Assembly (NCBI GenBank): GCA_937880335.1
Contig: CALFLJ010000087.1
Location: 1-15,022 of the forward strand
Direction of reading: 5' to 3'
Length of the DNA stretch: 15,022 nucleotides
Source of the DNA: an uncultured Succinatimonas sp.
Lineage (GTDB): Bacteria; Pseudomonadota; Gammaproteobacteria; Enterobacterales; Succinivibrionaceae
Below are positions 1-5,990 of the stretch, in pieces. A program made the position numbers and the translations under genes. The number at the start of each line of letters is the position of its first letter. Positions within the stretch are counted from its first letter, which is position 1. The notes beneath the pieces are model-generated. The model searched no databases, was not told the DNA's origin, and saw only the letters and a program-made list of their open reading frames with translations.

Positions 1-204
1 CGAAGCTGTGATGTATTAGTTGATGAAGAAACATGGAACAGACGAAAGAAGGAAATCTCTTATGAAGATAAGATAAGAGAAAGCCAAAGCCCATGGCAAG
101 AGTTATTTAGAAAAACAGTGACTCAACTAAGCGAAGGCGCTGTGATGAAAGATGCAATCAAGTTTAAGCGCATCACACAGAACCTTCCTCGCCATAATCA
201 TTAA
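1..204 (+). CDS. IlvD/Edd-family dehydratase, C-terminal end only
   Basis: This frame is open from base 1 and ends at TAA 202-204, giving the last 67 residues of a protein whose start lies outside the window. The visible end reads through SPWQELFRKTVTQLSEGAVM and closes with RITQNLPRHNH. From memory, a PWQE..R..V.QL..GAV block followed by a terminal PRHNH is typical of the sugar-acid branch of the IlvD/Edd dehydratases. These are [2Fe-2S] or [4Fe-4S] enzymes that dehydrate aldonic acids such as xylonate, arabinonate or galactonate to 2-keto-3-deoxy acids. The cluster cysteines and Mg site lie in the missing part, so activity cannot be judged. A rho-independent terminator follows at once, so this is the last gene of its transcript. 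A DeoR-type repressor follows on the same strand, a frequent partner of sugar catabolic genes. The exact substrate is unknown; the family call is moderately sure. Confidence 0.6.
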   Translation, partial: RSCDVLVDEETWNRRKKEISYEDKIRESQSPWQELFRKTVTQLSEGAVMKDAIKFKRITQNLPRHNH

Positions 205-216
205 GCATCAAGTATT

Positions 217-260
217 AAGGTCTTTTTACTAGCTAAGAAGACCTTATTTTGTTATTTTGT
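217..260 (+). terminator. Rho-independent terminator after the dehydratase gene
   Basis: Bases 217-228 pair with 234-245 to make a 12-bp stem (AAGGTCTT paired with AAGACCTT, one G-T wobble, then three A-T pairs) around a 5-base loop CTAGC. The stem is followed by ATTTTGTTATTTTG. It sits 12 bases after the stop codon of the dehydratase fragment and isolates that gene from the DeoR-type regulator. Confidence 0.8.
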
Positions 261-363
261 AGCGTAAATCTATTTTTTGCTGATACAAAAAAACAAATAT
301 TAATAAATAGACTAAAATTAAAAAAAGTATATTAATAAAAATTATAAAAAAAGCACATTTAAT

Positions 364-1131
364 ATGATTCCAGAAGAAAGACGAGAAAAACTTATAGAGC
401 TAGTAGATAAATTTGGTGTTTTAAGTATACCTGAGTTATCTACTAAACTTGATGTTTCACAAATTACGGTGAGACGAGATATAAAAATATTAGAAGAGGA
501 GAAAAAACTTCAAACAGTCTTTGGTGGAGTGAAGACTTTTTCTAATAAACGTATAAGCTCTGAGCCTAATCGTTTGTTCTTTGAGAAAAGAGCGATTTCA
601 GAAAAAGAAAAAATTGCAAATTATGCTAGTACCTTAATTCCTGAAAATAGCTGTATTTTTCTGGACGCAGGAACTACAACTTATTTTTTAGCAGAGAAGC
701 TCTGTCAAAGAGATGATCTCACAATTATTACCAATGATTTTTATATAACAGATTTAATTTTAAATAAGTCTGATAATCAAATTATACATACAGGTGGCAG
801 AGTTGCTAAATCCAATCATGCTTGTATTGGAAATTTTGCAGCTTTAGCTATACAAAACTACAATATTGATAAAGCTTTCATTTCAGCAACCTCCTGGAAT
901 ATTCAGGGAATTACTACCTCAGATGAAAGCAAAGTTGCTTTAAAAAGGGCTTTGTACAATCATACTAAAGATTGCATCTTGCTATGTGATTCTGGCAAAT
1001 ATGGTACCGAGGCAACTTATGTAGCACTGCCCCTCTTAGCTTTTAACACTATTATCACGGATGATGGTTTAGCTCCAATTGAGGCGCAGAGGATATTAGA
1101 AAAAAATATAAATTTAGTAGTTTTAAGATAA
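364..1131 (+). CDS. DeoR/GlpR-family transcriptional repressor
   Basis: This 255-residue protein has the usual DeoR-family length and layout. The N-terminal winged helix-turn-helix covers about residues 5-57, with the family-typical recognition helix SQITVRRDI (32-40) and the GGV turn (54-56). The C-terminal DeoRC sensor domain covers about 75-235: DAGTTT (101-106), the ITND block (122-125), GG.V (144-147), GNFA (156-159), SDESK (186-190) and DSGKYG (209-214). The fold resembles ribose-5-phosphate isomerase and in known members binds a phosphorylated sugar, releasing DNA. All expected sensor motifs are present, so the protein looks functional. The effector is unknown; the dehydratase gene just upstream suggests sugar-acid catabolism, but a terminator separates them. 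The ATG at 364 is preceded only by weak Shine-Dalgarno sequence in a very AT-rich leader. A poor promoter candidate is TTGCTG 277-282 with TAATAA 301-306. Confidence 0.9.
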   Translation: MIPEERREKLIELVDKFGVLSIPELSTKLDVSQITVRRDIKILEEEKKLQTVFGGVKTFSNKRISSEPNRLFFEKRAISEKEKIANYASTLIPENSCIFLDAGTTTYFLAEKLCQRDDLTIITNDFYITDLILNKSDNQIIHTGGRVAKSNHACIGNFAALAIQNYNIDKAFISATSWNIQGITTSDESKVALKRALYNHTKDCILLCDSGKYGTEATYVALPLLAFNTIITDDGLAPIEAQRILEKNINLVVLR

Positions 1132-1199
1132 ATCCTAAATTTTATATTGGCTATTTCATTTTTATGTGTTTTACAGAATCTATTGCAAGTTTAAAATTT

Positions 1200-1226
1200 C
1201 CATATAAAAAATTCTCTTTTATATGG
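1200..1226. terminator. Hairpin between convergent genes, possible bidirectional terminator
   Basis: Bases 1200-1209 (CCATATAAAA) pair perfectly with 1217-1226 (TTTTATATGG) around a 7-base loop. It lies between the stop of the DeoR-family gene (1131) and the stop of the minus-strand gene (1262). The plus side is followed by GGGGATAGG rather than a T run. The minus side is followed by GAAATTTTAAAC. It is therefore at best a weak terminator, more likely for the minus strand. Confidence 0.4.
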
Positions 1227-1261
1227 GGGATAGGTATTAATCTTGCAAAAGATCTGTTCTA

Positions 1262-2095
1262 CTAATCTTCCATAAGAATATAAAGAAGAATCTTGTCGCC
1301 TATATCTCCTTTTGCATCAAGTGCAGCCTCTAATGTTAATATAACTGCATCACAACTATCTTTAGCATTAGCGCCCTGAAGATCTGAAAACGCATATATT
1401 ATTCTTTCAATATCACTTTGCGACATCCTTTGTAATCTTTCTATTAGTAAATTCTGATATATGCTATCAATTTCAATGACTTCCTCTGCAGTAAGTCTTT
1501 TTTTACGTGGGAAATCTATAGTCTCAGCATTAAAGGATTTTAAAATCAGATCGGCATATTTTCTTAAATAAGACACAGATACATCTTTGTATATCATTTT
1601 TGATGCTCGGGTAAGTTCTTTTATAGATATTTTCGTATTAGCACCTAATCCTTGAAGTCTGCATAAGCCATACTCTCTTCTTGCCTTTAAGTACTTTAAT
1701 GTATTTAGACTATACTCAAAAGCAAAACGATGTTCCTCAGGGGAGAGGCGAGTTAATCCTCTGTACATAACAGTATAAAATGTTGATATACAAGCATTTG
1801 ATACTACATTTAGTAATTCATTTTTATCTTTTATCTGACTTAAATTAAAACCCTGTTGAACTAATTTGTTATATGTATAGTTAAGAAAAAATTTGTTTGT
1901 GACCATGTTCTGTATTACATATGCTATAACATCTGCTTTTTCGCCAGTAAGACCAAATTCATTTTTGGCAATTTGATATGACTTAGTTCCGTCCTTATAA
2001 ACATTAATACATGAGTCGATAAAATCTTGCCTGTCAAAGGCTTGAGAGACAAATGATATTGTTAGAAATAAAATAGCAATTAGAAATTTTTGCAT
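1262..2095 (-). CDS. Secreted protein of unknown function with four cysteines
   Basis: I do not recognise this 277-residue protein. It begins with a clear Sec signal peptide: MQK, then the hydrophobic stretch FLIAILFLTISFV, then SQA, with predicted cleavage after residue 19. The mature part, about 258 residues, looks mainly helical and has four cysteines (29, 102, 145, 248), compatible with two disulfide bonds in the periplasm. There is no lipobox, no later transmembrane segment and no catalytic motif I can name. The C-terminal part is rich in charged helices (about 200-240). The ATG is at 2093-2095, with a weak purine-rich GAAAGAG about 12 bases before it on the coding strand. It stands alone, convergent with the DeoR-family gene and in the same direction as prs, but separated from prs by a terminator. 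Probably a lineage-specific periplasmic protein. Confidence 0.75.
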   Translation of the reverse strand: MQKFLIAILFLTISFVSQAFDRQDFIDSCINVYKDGTKSYQIAKNEFGLTGEKADVIAYVIQNMVTNKFFLNYTYNKLVQQGFNLSQIKDKNELLNVVSNACISTFYTVMYRGLTRLSPEEHRFAFEYSLNTLKYLKARREYGLCRLQGLGANTKISIKELTRASKMIYKDVSVSYLRKYADLILKSFNAETIDFPRKKRLTAEEVIEIDSIYQNLLIERLQRMSQSDIERIIYAFSDLQGANAKDSCDAVILTLEAALDAKGDIGDKILLYILMED

Positions 2096-2138
2096 AAAAT
2101 TAACTAGCTCTTTCTGATAATTCCTATTAAAAGGGTAA

Positions 2139-2297
2139 TCTATATTTCTAGTATTTCAAGTTAGGACTATTAAGAGCATTGATGTAGATCTTAAATTGTT
2201 TAAAAATTTTAAATTGGTATTAAGTCTTGGAGGTTTTGGGCTATTAGATTTACTTAAAGAAAGAGCGGGCGATAAGACAATTTTAAGTAGTCTTTAG
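2139..2297 (+). pseudogene. Possible protein-coding remnant, perhaps of a transposase N-terminus
   Basis: Between the secreted-protein gene and the prs terminator, one plus-strand frame stays open for 52 codons from just after TAA 2136-2138 to TAG 2295-2297, without an ATG or a ribosome site. Its translation has protein-like composition, including RTIKSIDVDLKLF, then LVLSLGGFGLLDLLKERAGD (in frame, about 2214-2273) and KTILSSL. The hydrophobic GG-aliphatic block followed by a charged helix vaguely recalls the N-terminal region of IS1634-type transposases, but that is an impression only. It could be a decayed insertion-sequence fragment, or chance. Confidence 0.25.
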
Positions 2298-2301
2298 GGG
2301 A

Positions 2302-2343
2302 TAAACTAAAAAGCTTGCCCTCATTTTTAGACGACAAGCTTTT
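2302..2343 (-). terminator. Rho-independent terminator of prs
   Basis: Bases 2309-2317 (AAAAGCTTG) pair with 2335-2343 (CAAGCTTTT). Further pairs inside extend the stem to about 14 with one mismatch around an A/T-rich loop. On the minus strand the stem is followed by TAGTTTATCC directly after the TTTT of the 3' arm, giving a run of five T. It starts 46 bases after the prs stop codon. Confidence 0.85.
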
Positions 2344-2388
2344 ATGTGAATTTGAAATTAAAAAATCAAATTTTTAATTTAAAGAAAA

Positions 2389-3348
2389 TTATGAGCGTGG
2401 TTCTTCCTGGAACATAACAGATAATGATTCGTCATTGCTTATACGACGAATAGCCTCTGCTAACATAGGTGCAAAGCTTATTACACGGAATTTACCTGTT
2501 GCTACCATTTCAGGCTTAAGTGGGATGGTATCAGAAACTACAATCTCATCGATTACAGAATTTGCAATATTCTCTAATGCATTACCTGAAAGAACAGGGT
2601 GAGTTCCATAAGCGGTAACGCTACGGGCACCGCGTTCTTTTAAAGCTGCTGCAGCTTTGCAAAGGGTTCCGCCGGTGTCAATGATGTCATCAACAATAAT
2701 GCAATCACGATCTTTAACCTCACCAATTAGGTTCATGACCTCAGATACATTAGGGCGAGGACGACGCTTATCAATAATAGCAATATCAGCATCATTTAAG
2801 AGTTTTGCAATAGCACGAGCTCTTACTACACCACCCATATCAGGTGATACTACACAAGGATTTTCAATTCCTGAGCTTAACATATCGGCAACGAAGATCT
2901 TTGATGAGAAGCAATTATCAACTGGAACATCAAAGAATCCCTGAATTTGTTCGGCATGTAAGTCAATAGTTAAAACACGGTCTACACCTACTGATGATAA
3001 GAGATCAGCAATTACTTTAGCGGTAATCGGAACACGAGCTGAGCGTGGACGACGATCCTGACGTGCGTAACCAAAGTAAGGAATAACAGCAGTAATACGA
3101 CCAGCTGAAGCACGACGCAAAGCGTCAATCATAACGAGTAGTTCCATCAGGTTATCGTTTGCTGGAGCGCAGGTAGGCTGAATCACAAAGGTATCACTGC
3201 CACGAACGAACTCGTTTATCTGTATATGGACTTCTCCATCAGAAAAACGGTCGCAGGTTGCATCAACCAATTTGCTATAAAGACAGGAGGCAATATCACG
3301 GGCTAGTTTAGGATTGGCATTGCCGGTAAATAGTTTTATATCAGACAT
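2389..3348 (-). CDS. prs: Ribose-phosphate pyrophosphokinase (PRPP synthase)
   Basis: Transfers pyrophosphate from ATP to ribose 5-phosphate to make PRPP, the precursor of purines, pyrimidines, histidine, tryptophan and NAD; cytosolic. The 319-residue protein matches bacterial class I enzymes along its whole length (usual length about 315). Visible landmarks: FSDGE (35-39), the ATP-binding YFGYARQDRR (91-100) continuing into RSARVPITAK, the DLHAEQIQGFF block (129-139), VSPDMGGVVRARAIAK (167-182), KRRPRPN (194-200), and the ribose-5-phosphate loop VDDIIDTGGT (219-228). All key residues are present. ATG at 3346-3348 with only a weak GAG-type ribosome site. In many gammaproteobacteria prs follows ispE and lolB; here it is a single-gene transcript with its own promoter and terminator. 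Confidence 0.98.
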   Translation of the reverse strand: MSDIKLFTGNANPKLARDIASCLYSKLVDATCDRFSDGEVHIQINEFVRGSDTFVIQPTCAPANDNLMELLVMIDALRRASAGRITAVIPYFGYARQDRRPRSARVPITAKVIADLLSSVGVDRVLTIDLHAEQIQGFFDVPVDNCFSSKIFVADMLSSGIENPCVVSPDMGGVVRARAIAKLLNDADIAIIDKRRPRPNVSEVMNLIGEVKDRDCIIVDDIIDTGGTLCKAAAALKERGARSVTAYGTHPVLSGNALENIANSVIDEIVVSDTIPLKPEMVATGKFRVISFAPMLAEAIRRISNDESLSVMFQEEPRS

Positions 3349-3403
3349 AATTCACTCGTTGCAGTTATCTAGATACATGCACCAAAAAGAATGGAATGCG
3401 CAC

Positions 3404-3432
3404 ATTATACCTTTAAAAGATTTATGTGAGAA
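3404..3432 (-). promoter_or_regulatory. Predicted sigma-70 promoter of prs
   Basis: On the minus strand a perfect -10 box TATAAT (3409-3404) is preceded, after 17 bases, by TTCTCA (3432-3427), which matches four of six -35 positions. Transcription would start near 3397 and give a leader of about 50 bases before the ATG at 3348. Confidence 0.6.
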
Positions 3433-3629
3433 ATAAAACTTCATTTTAAAAGGCTTTTTTTATTCAATTCTTTATCCAGAATATTTTGTAAGGTTATTTT
3501 TAGAACAACATATAAAATTTCAAATAAAGGAATTTTGTTATTTTTCTAAGGGACATTTAGGATAGATGTGGGTTTAAGGACTTTAATGAATTTATATTAT
3601 ATTTTCTAAATCAGAATTCATCTAAAAGG

Positions 3630-3702
3630 TTTTAACTTATTTAATTCATAAATTTGTTGCCAATGAATTATTTTAATAAAACAAATGATTTTTAAGTTAA
3701 AA
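3630..3702. repeat. Long imperfect inverted repeat
   Basis: TTTTAACTTA (3630-3639) is the exact reverse complement of TAAGTTAAAA (3693-3702). Inside it, ATTTGTT (3652-3658) is the exact reverse complement of AACAAAT (3680-3686). Together they could form a two-part stem. All arms are AT-rich, so part of this may be chance; I cannot say whether it acts as DNA or RNA. Confidence 0.4.
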
Positions 3703-3741
3703 ATTCCTAAGAGATCTAACAAAGTAAAACCTTGCTTAAAA

Positions 3742-3779
3742 ACAGATATAAATTTTTTTTTTTCAAAATCTATATCTGT
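3742..3779 (-). terminator. Hairpin with poly-T loop, terminator-like on the minus strand
   Basis: ACAGATATA (3742-3750) pairs perfectly with TATATCTGT (3771-3779) around a 20-base loop containing eleven T in a row (3753-3763). Read on the minus strand, the stem is followed by TTTTAAGC, which would suit the end of a minus-strand RNA running through the repeat pair at 3804-3907. The large loop makes it weak. Confidence 0.35.
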
Positions 3780-3803
3780 CCCATTAGATAAGAAAAACTC
3801 TTA

Positions 3804-3835
3804 AATCCCTTTAAAAACAGGGAGTCCATTCGGAC
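3804..3835. repeat. 32-base direct repeat, copy 1
   Basis: Identical over all 32 bases to copy 2 at 3876-3907; the match ends sharply at both sides. The unit contains two small dyads: TCCCT (3806-3810) with AGGGA (3819-3823), and GTCC (3824-3827) with GGAC (3832-3835) around the loop ATTC. No other copy was found in this window. Confidence 0.85.
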
Positions 3836-3841
3836 AGAAGA

Positions 3842-3866
3842 TGCAAGAGAGTATAACTCTTTTGCA
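3842..3866. repeat. Hairpin between the two direct repeats
   Basis: TGCAAGAGAGT (3842-3852) pairs with ACTCTTTTGCA (3856-3866) over 11 positions, with one G-T wobble, around a 3-base loop. It occupies most of the 40-base interval between the two direct repeats, so the whole 3804-3907 segment could fold as a chain of five hairpins. Confidence 0.6.
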
Positions 3867-3875
3867 AGTTGTCAC

Positions 3876-3907
3876 AATCCCTTTAAAAACAGGGAGTCCA
3901 TTCGGAC
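3876..3907. repeat. 32-base direct repeat, copy 2
   Basis: Exact second copy of 3804-3835, with the same two dyads (3878-3882 with 3891-3895; 3896-3899 with 3904-3907). It is flanked by a near-perfect inverted pair, GTTGTCAC (3868-3875) and GTGTCAAC (3909-3916), one mismatch in eight. Copy 1 lacks this flank. A T6 run follows at 3919-3924. Confidence 0.85.
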
Positions 3908-4101
3908 CGTGTCAACACTTTTTTATTTTAATTTTCAATAGTTTATTTTAATTGTTTTTGCAAAAAATTATCATAAAAAAGTTAACTTATCGATAGTTTA
4001 AAAACTACTTCTTTAGTATCAAATATAAATTATATTTTTATATTTATAGTTGTTTTAATCTCCTAGCAATAGAAATAATTTTAAATGAAATTGTATATGT
4101 T

Positions 4102-4144
4102 AAAAAATATCCCATGTAAAGATTTTGAATCTTTGACACGGGAT
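4102..4144 (-). terminator. Rho-independent terminator of the potGHI operon
   Basis: Bases 4109-4125 and 4129-4144 form a stem of about 15 pairs with one bulged base and one G-T pair (ATCCC at the base paired with GGGAT), loop TCAAA on the transcribed strand. It is followed on the minus strand by ATTTTTTAAC. It starts 24 bases after the potI stop codon. Confidence 0.9.
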
Positions 4145-4168
4145 CTTTATGAATCTAAAAAAGGTTTT

Positions 4169-5032
4169 TTAGAGAGCTTCGAGCTCTTTTTTAGCTGCAG
4201 CCTTAGCTAAAGCAGCATTGCGAGCTTTACGTTTTTGCTTTCTTATAGTGGATAACCAGGCAAAGAAAGTAAATGTAGCTACGATTATTACAATAATTGT
4301 AGCTAAGGCATTGATCTCAGGGCTCAAGCCTCGACGTACTGATGAGAAGATAAGCATCGGTAAAGTGGTTGAATCAGGTCCTGCGATAAAGCTTGTAATA
4401 ACCAAATCGTCCATAGACATGGTAAATGACAGCAAGAAGGCTGCAACCTCAGCTGGCATAATTGCCGGTAGGATGATAGCAAAGAATACCTTAATTGGGC
4501 CTGCACCTAAGTCTTTAGCTGCCTCTTCAATGGAGACATCAAGCTCAATAAAGCGAGATCTGATTACAACTGTGGCATAAGCTGAGCAGAATGTTACATG
4601 TGCAATCCATATGGCAATGATTCCTCGGTCAGCAAAAACAGGGATAATATCACCTAAGGTTACAAAGAGTAACAGTAAGGCCAAACCTGTAATTACCTCA
4701 GGCAGAACCATTGGAGCTGTCATAAATAGCATAAAGGCAGTCTCGCCTGTAAAGCGCTTTACACGAACTATAACAAAAGCAGCCAAGGTACCAATAATTA
4801 CAGATGCACAGGCCGTTAAAAAGCCTACAGTAAGTGAAATACCTACAGCTTTTATAATTGCCGCATCTTGAAATAAAGCCTCATACCAGCGTAATGAGAA
4901 CTCAGTCCAAACAGTTACCATCTTATTGGCATTAAAGGAATATGCAATCAAGGTGATAATTGGCAGATACAAGAAAGTAAGTGCCATGACTAAAACTAGA
5001 ACTCTAAAAAATGCTGATTTTTTAGTTCTCAT
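4169..5032 (-). CDS. potI: Putrescine-type ABC transporter permease PotI
   Basis: One of the two inner-membrane channel subunits of a polyamine importer. The 287-residue protein follows E. coli PotI closely: first helix about 8-30, the phrase YSFNANKMVTVW (31-42), a helix at 62-90, LPEVITGLALLLLFV (110-124), and IAHVTFCSAYATVVIRSR (143-160). The EAA loop that docks on the ATPase is at 169-190 (EEAAKDLGAGPIKVFF), followed by MDDLVITSF (207-215), TTLPMLIFSSVR (222-233) and PEINALAT (238-245). The lysine/alanine-rich tail (265-287) is a little unusual. The start codon overlaps the potH stop by one base (TGATG, 5034-5030), which implies translational coupling. A G7 run in the end of potH lies just upstream and supplies the ribosome site. 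PotC of the spermidine system is the alternative, but the wording fits PotI better. Confidence 0.9.
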   Translation of the reverse strand: MRTKKSAFFRVLVLVMALTFLYLPIITLIAYSFNANKMVTVWTEFSLRWYEALFQDAAIIKAVGISLTVGFLTACASVIIGTLAAFVIVRVKRFTGETAFMLFMTAPMVLPEVITGLALLLLFVTLGDIIPVFADRGIIAIWIAHVTFCSAYATVVIRSRFIELDVSIEEAAKDLGAGPIKVFFAIILPAIMPAEVAAFLLSFTMSMDDLVITSFIAGPDSTTLPMLIFSSVRRGLSPEINALATIIVIIVATFTFFAWLSTIRKQKRKARNAALAKAAAKKELEAL

Positions 5033-5970
5033 CAGGCCCCCCCATTCTTACGCTGATTCTTTAAGAACCAAATAATTGGAACAGACAGTATAGCTAACAT
5101 GGTAATAGCTACAGCAGAGGCTAAAGGCCAGTCGCGATTATTGAAGAATTCCTGCCAGAGAATACGTCCAATCAAGATACTTTCCTTACCGCCTAAAAGC
5201 TCAGGGATTACGTACTCACCCATAGCTGGGATGAAGACAAGCATTGATCCTGCAATAATTCCTGATTTTGTCTGCGGTACCAGGGCACTGAAGAAAGTTT
5301 TGATAGGACGGCATCCTAAATCATAGGCAGCTTCAATAAGTGAATAATCTACTTTCATTAAGGCTGAAAATAAAGGCAGAACCATATAAGGCAGATAGCA
5401 GTAGACAATACCTACATAAACTGCAAAATCGGTCTGAAGCATATGAATAGGAGCATCAATAATTCCTAAGGTCATAAGAATGTCATTTATAAGACCATCC
5501 TTTTTTAAGATAGTCATCCAGGCATAGATTCTCACAACAAAGGAAATCCACGATGGCATGATAATGAGCATAAAGAGCACATTACGCGTAGTATTCTTAC
5601 AGGTAGCTAAAGCCCATGCTATCGGATAGCCAATTATAAGGCAGCATAAAGTAGAAAATGCTGCAACCTCAAGTGACTTTAGGTAAGAGCTAAGATACGT
5701 ACCATCAGGATCTGTGAAGATGTTTGTATAGTTCTCAAGATGCAAAAGAATCTGCATCGCACCATCTTCAAAGGTGATGATTGGAGAATACGGCGGAATT
5801 GCAATCTCAGTGACAGAAAAAGAGATTTTAAAAATAATTAAAAATGGCACTAAGAAGAACATCAACATCCATAAATATGGAACAAGTATGAGTGCTCTGT
5901 CTCGCCAATTATTCTTTTTAAATCTCATAAAAGTTGGATTTTTTCCAACTTGAGTATGAGCTACTGCCAT
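5032..5970 (-). CDS. potH: Putrescine-type ABC transporter permease PotH
   Basis: The second channel subunit of the importer, pairing with PotI. At 312 residues it has the expected length. Six helices are visible, starting with LILVPYLWMLMFFLVPFLII (27-46). Landmarks shared with E. coli PotH: EIAIPPYSP (55-63), IIGYPIAWALA (112-122), MPSWISFVVRIYAWM (138-152), GIVYCYLPYMVLPL (187-200), the EAA loop EAAYDLGCRPIKTFF (213-227), GSMLVFIPAMGEYVIPELLGG (241-261), and RILWQEFFNNRDWPLASAVA (269-288). Twenty bases separate it from potG; AGAGGAAGG at 5987-5979 (minus strand) is a strong ribosome site for the ATG at 5970. Its last codons run through seven consecutive G (5043-5037), so slippage would alter only the final two residues and the coupling to potI. 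Confidence 0.93.
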   Translation of the reverse strand: MAVAHTQVGKNPTFMRFKKNNWRDRALILVPYLWMLMFFLVPFLIIFKISFSVTEIAIPPYSPIITFEDGAMQILLHLENYTNIFTDPDGTYLSSYLKSLEVAAFSTLCCLIIGYPIAWALATCKNTTRNVLFMLIIMPSWISFVVRIYAWMTILKKDGLINDILMTLGIIDAPIHMLQTDFAVYVGIVYCYLPYMVLPLFSALMKVDYSLIEAAYDLGCRPIKTFFSALVPQTKSGIIAGSMLVFIPAMGEYVIPELLGGKESILIGRILWQEFFNNRDWPLASAVAITMLAILSVPIIWFLKNQRKNGGA

Positions 5971-5990
5971 GATAAAACCTTCCTCTTAGG

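Larger units (their letters stand above)
3433..4101. other. Gene-free stretch between prs and potI, rich in inverted repeats
   Basis: About 670 very AT-rich bases without any convincing reading frame on either strand. It holds, in order: a long imperfect inverted repeat (3630-3702), a hairpin with a T11 loop (3742-3779), and two exact 32-base direct repeats (3804-3835, 3876-3907) with a hairpin between them (3842-3866). A short GTG..CAC stem followed by six T (3909-3924) could end a plus-strand RNA. No cas gene, transposase or tRNA lies next to it. 3925-4101 shows nothing beyond A/T runs. Confidence 0.7.

Noticed and set aside
2657..2944. Open frame on the plus strand opposite prs
   Set aside because: It is the antisense shadow of a highly conserved gene, has no ribosome site and no recognisable product.
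3804..3907. Calling the repeat pair a CRISPR array
   Set aside because: Only two repeats and one interval are present, the interval is itself a hairpin, and no cas gene is in the window. Kept as a finding, not as a CRISPR feature.
3893..3915. TTGACA on the minus strand (3915-3910) as a -35 box
   Set aside because: No acceptable -10 lies 16-19 bases downstream; the spacer is the repeat itself.
3868..3916. Integron attC-like site formed by GTTGTCAC and GTGTCAAC
   Set aside because: attC sites carry the AAC-type core first and the GTT-type core last; here the order is reversed, and no integrase or cassette is near.
4218..4871. Plus-strand frames opposite potI, and a second minus frame at 4324-4506
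   Set aside because: Out-of-frame shadows of the conserved permease; low-complexity translations without family features.
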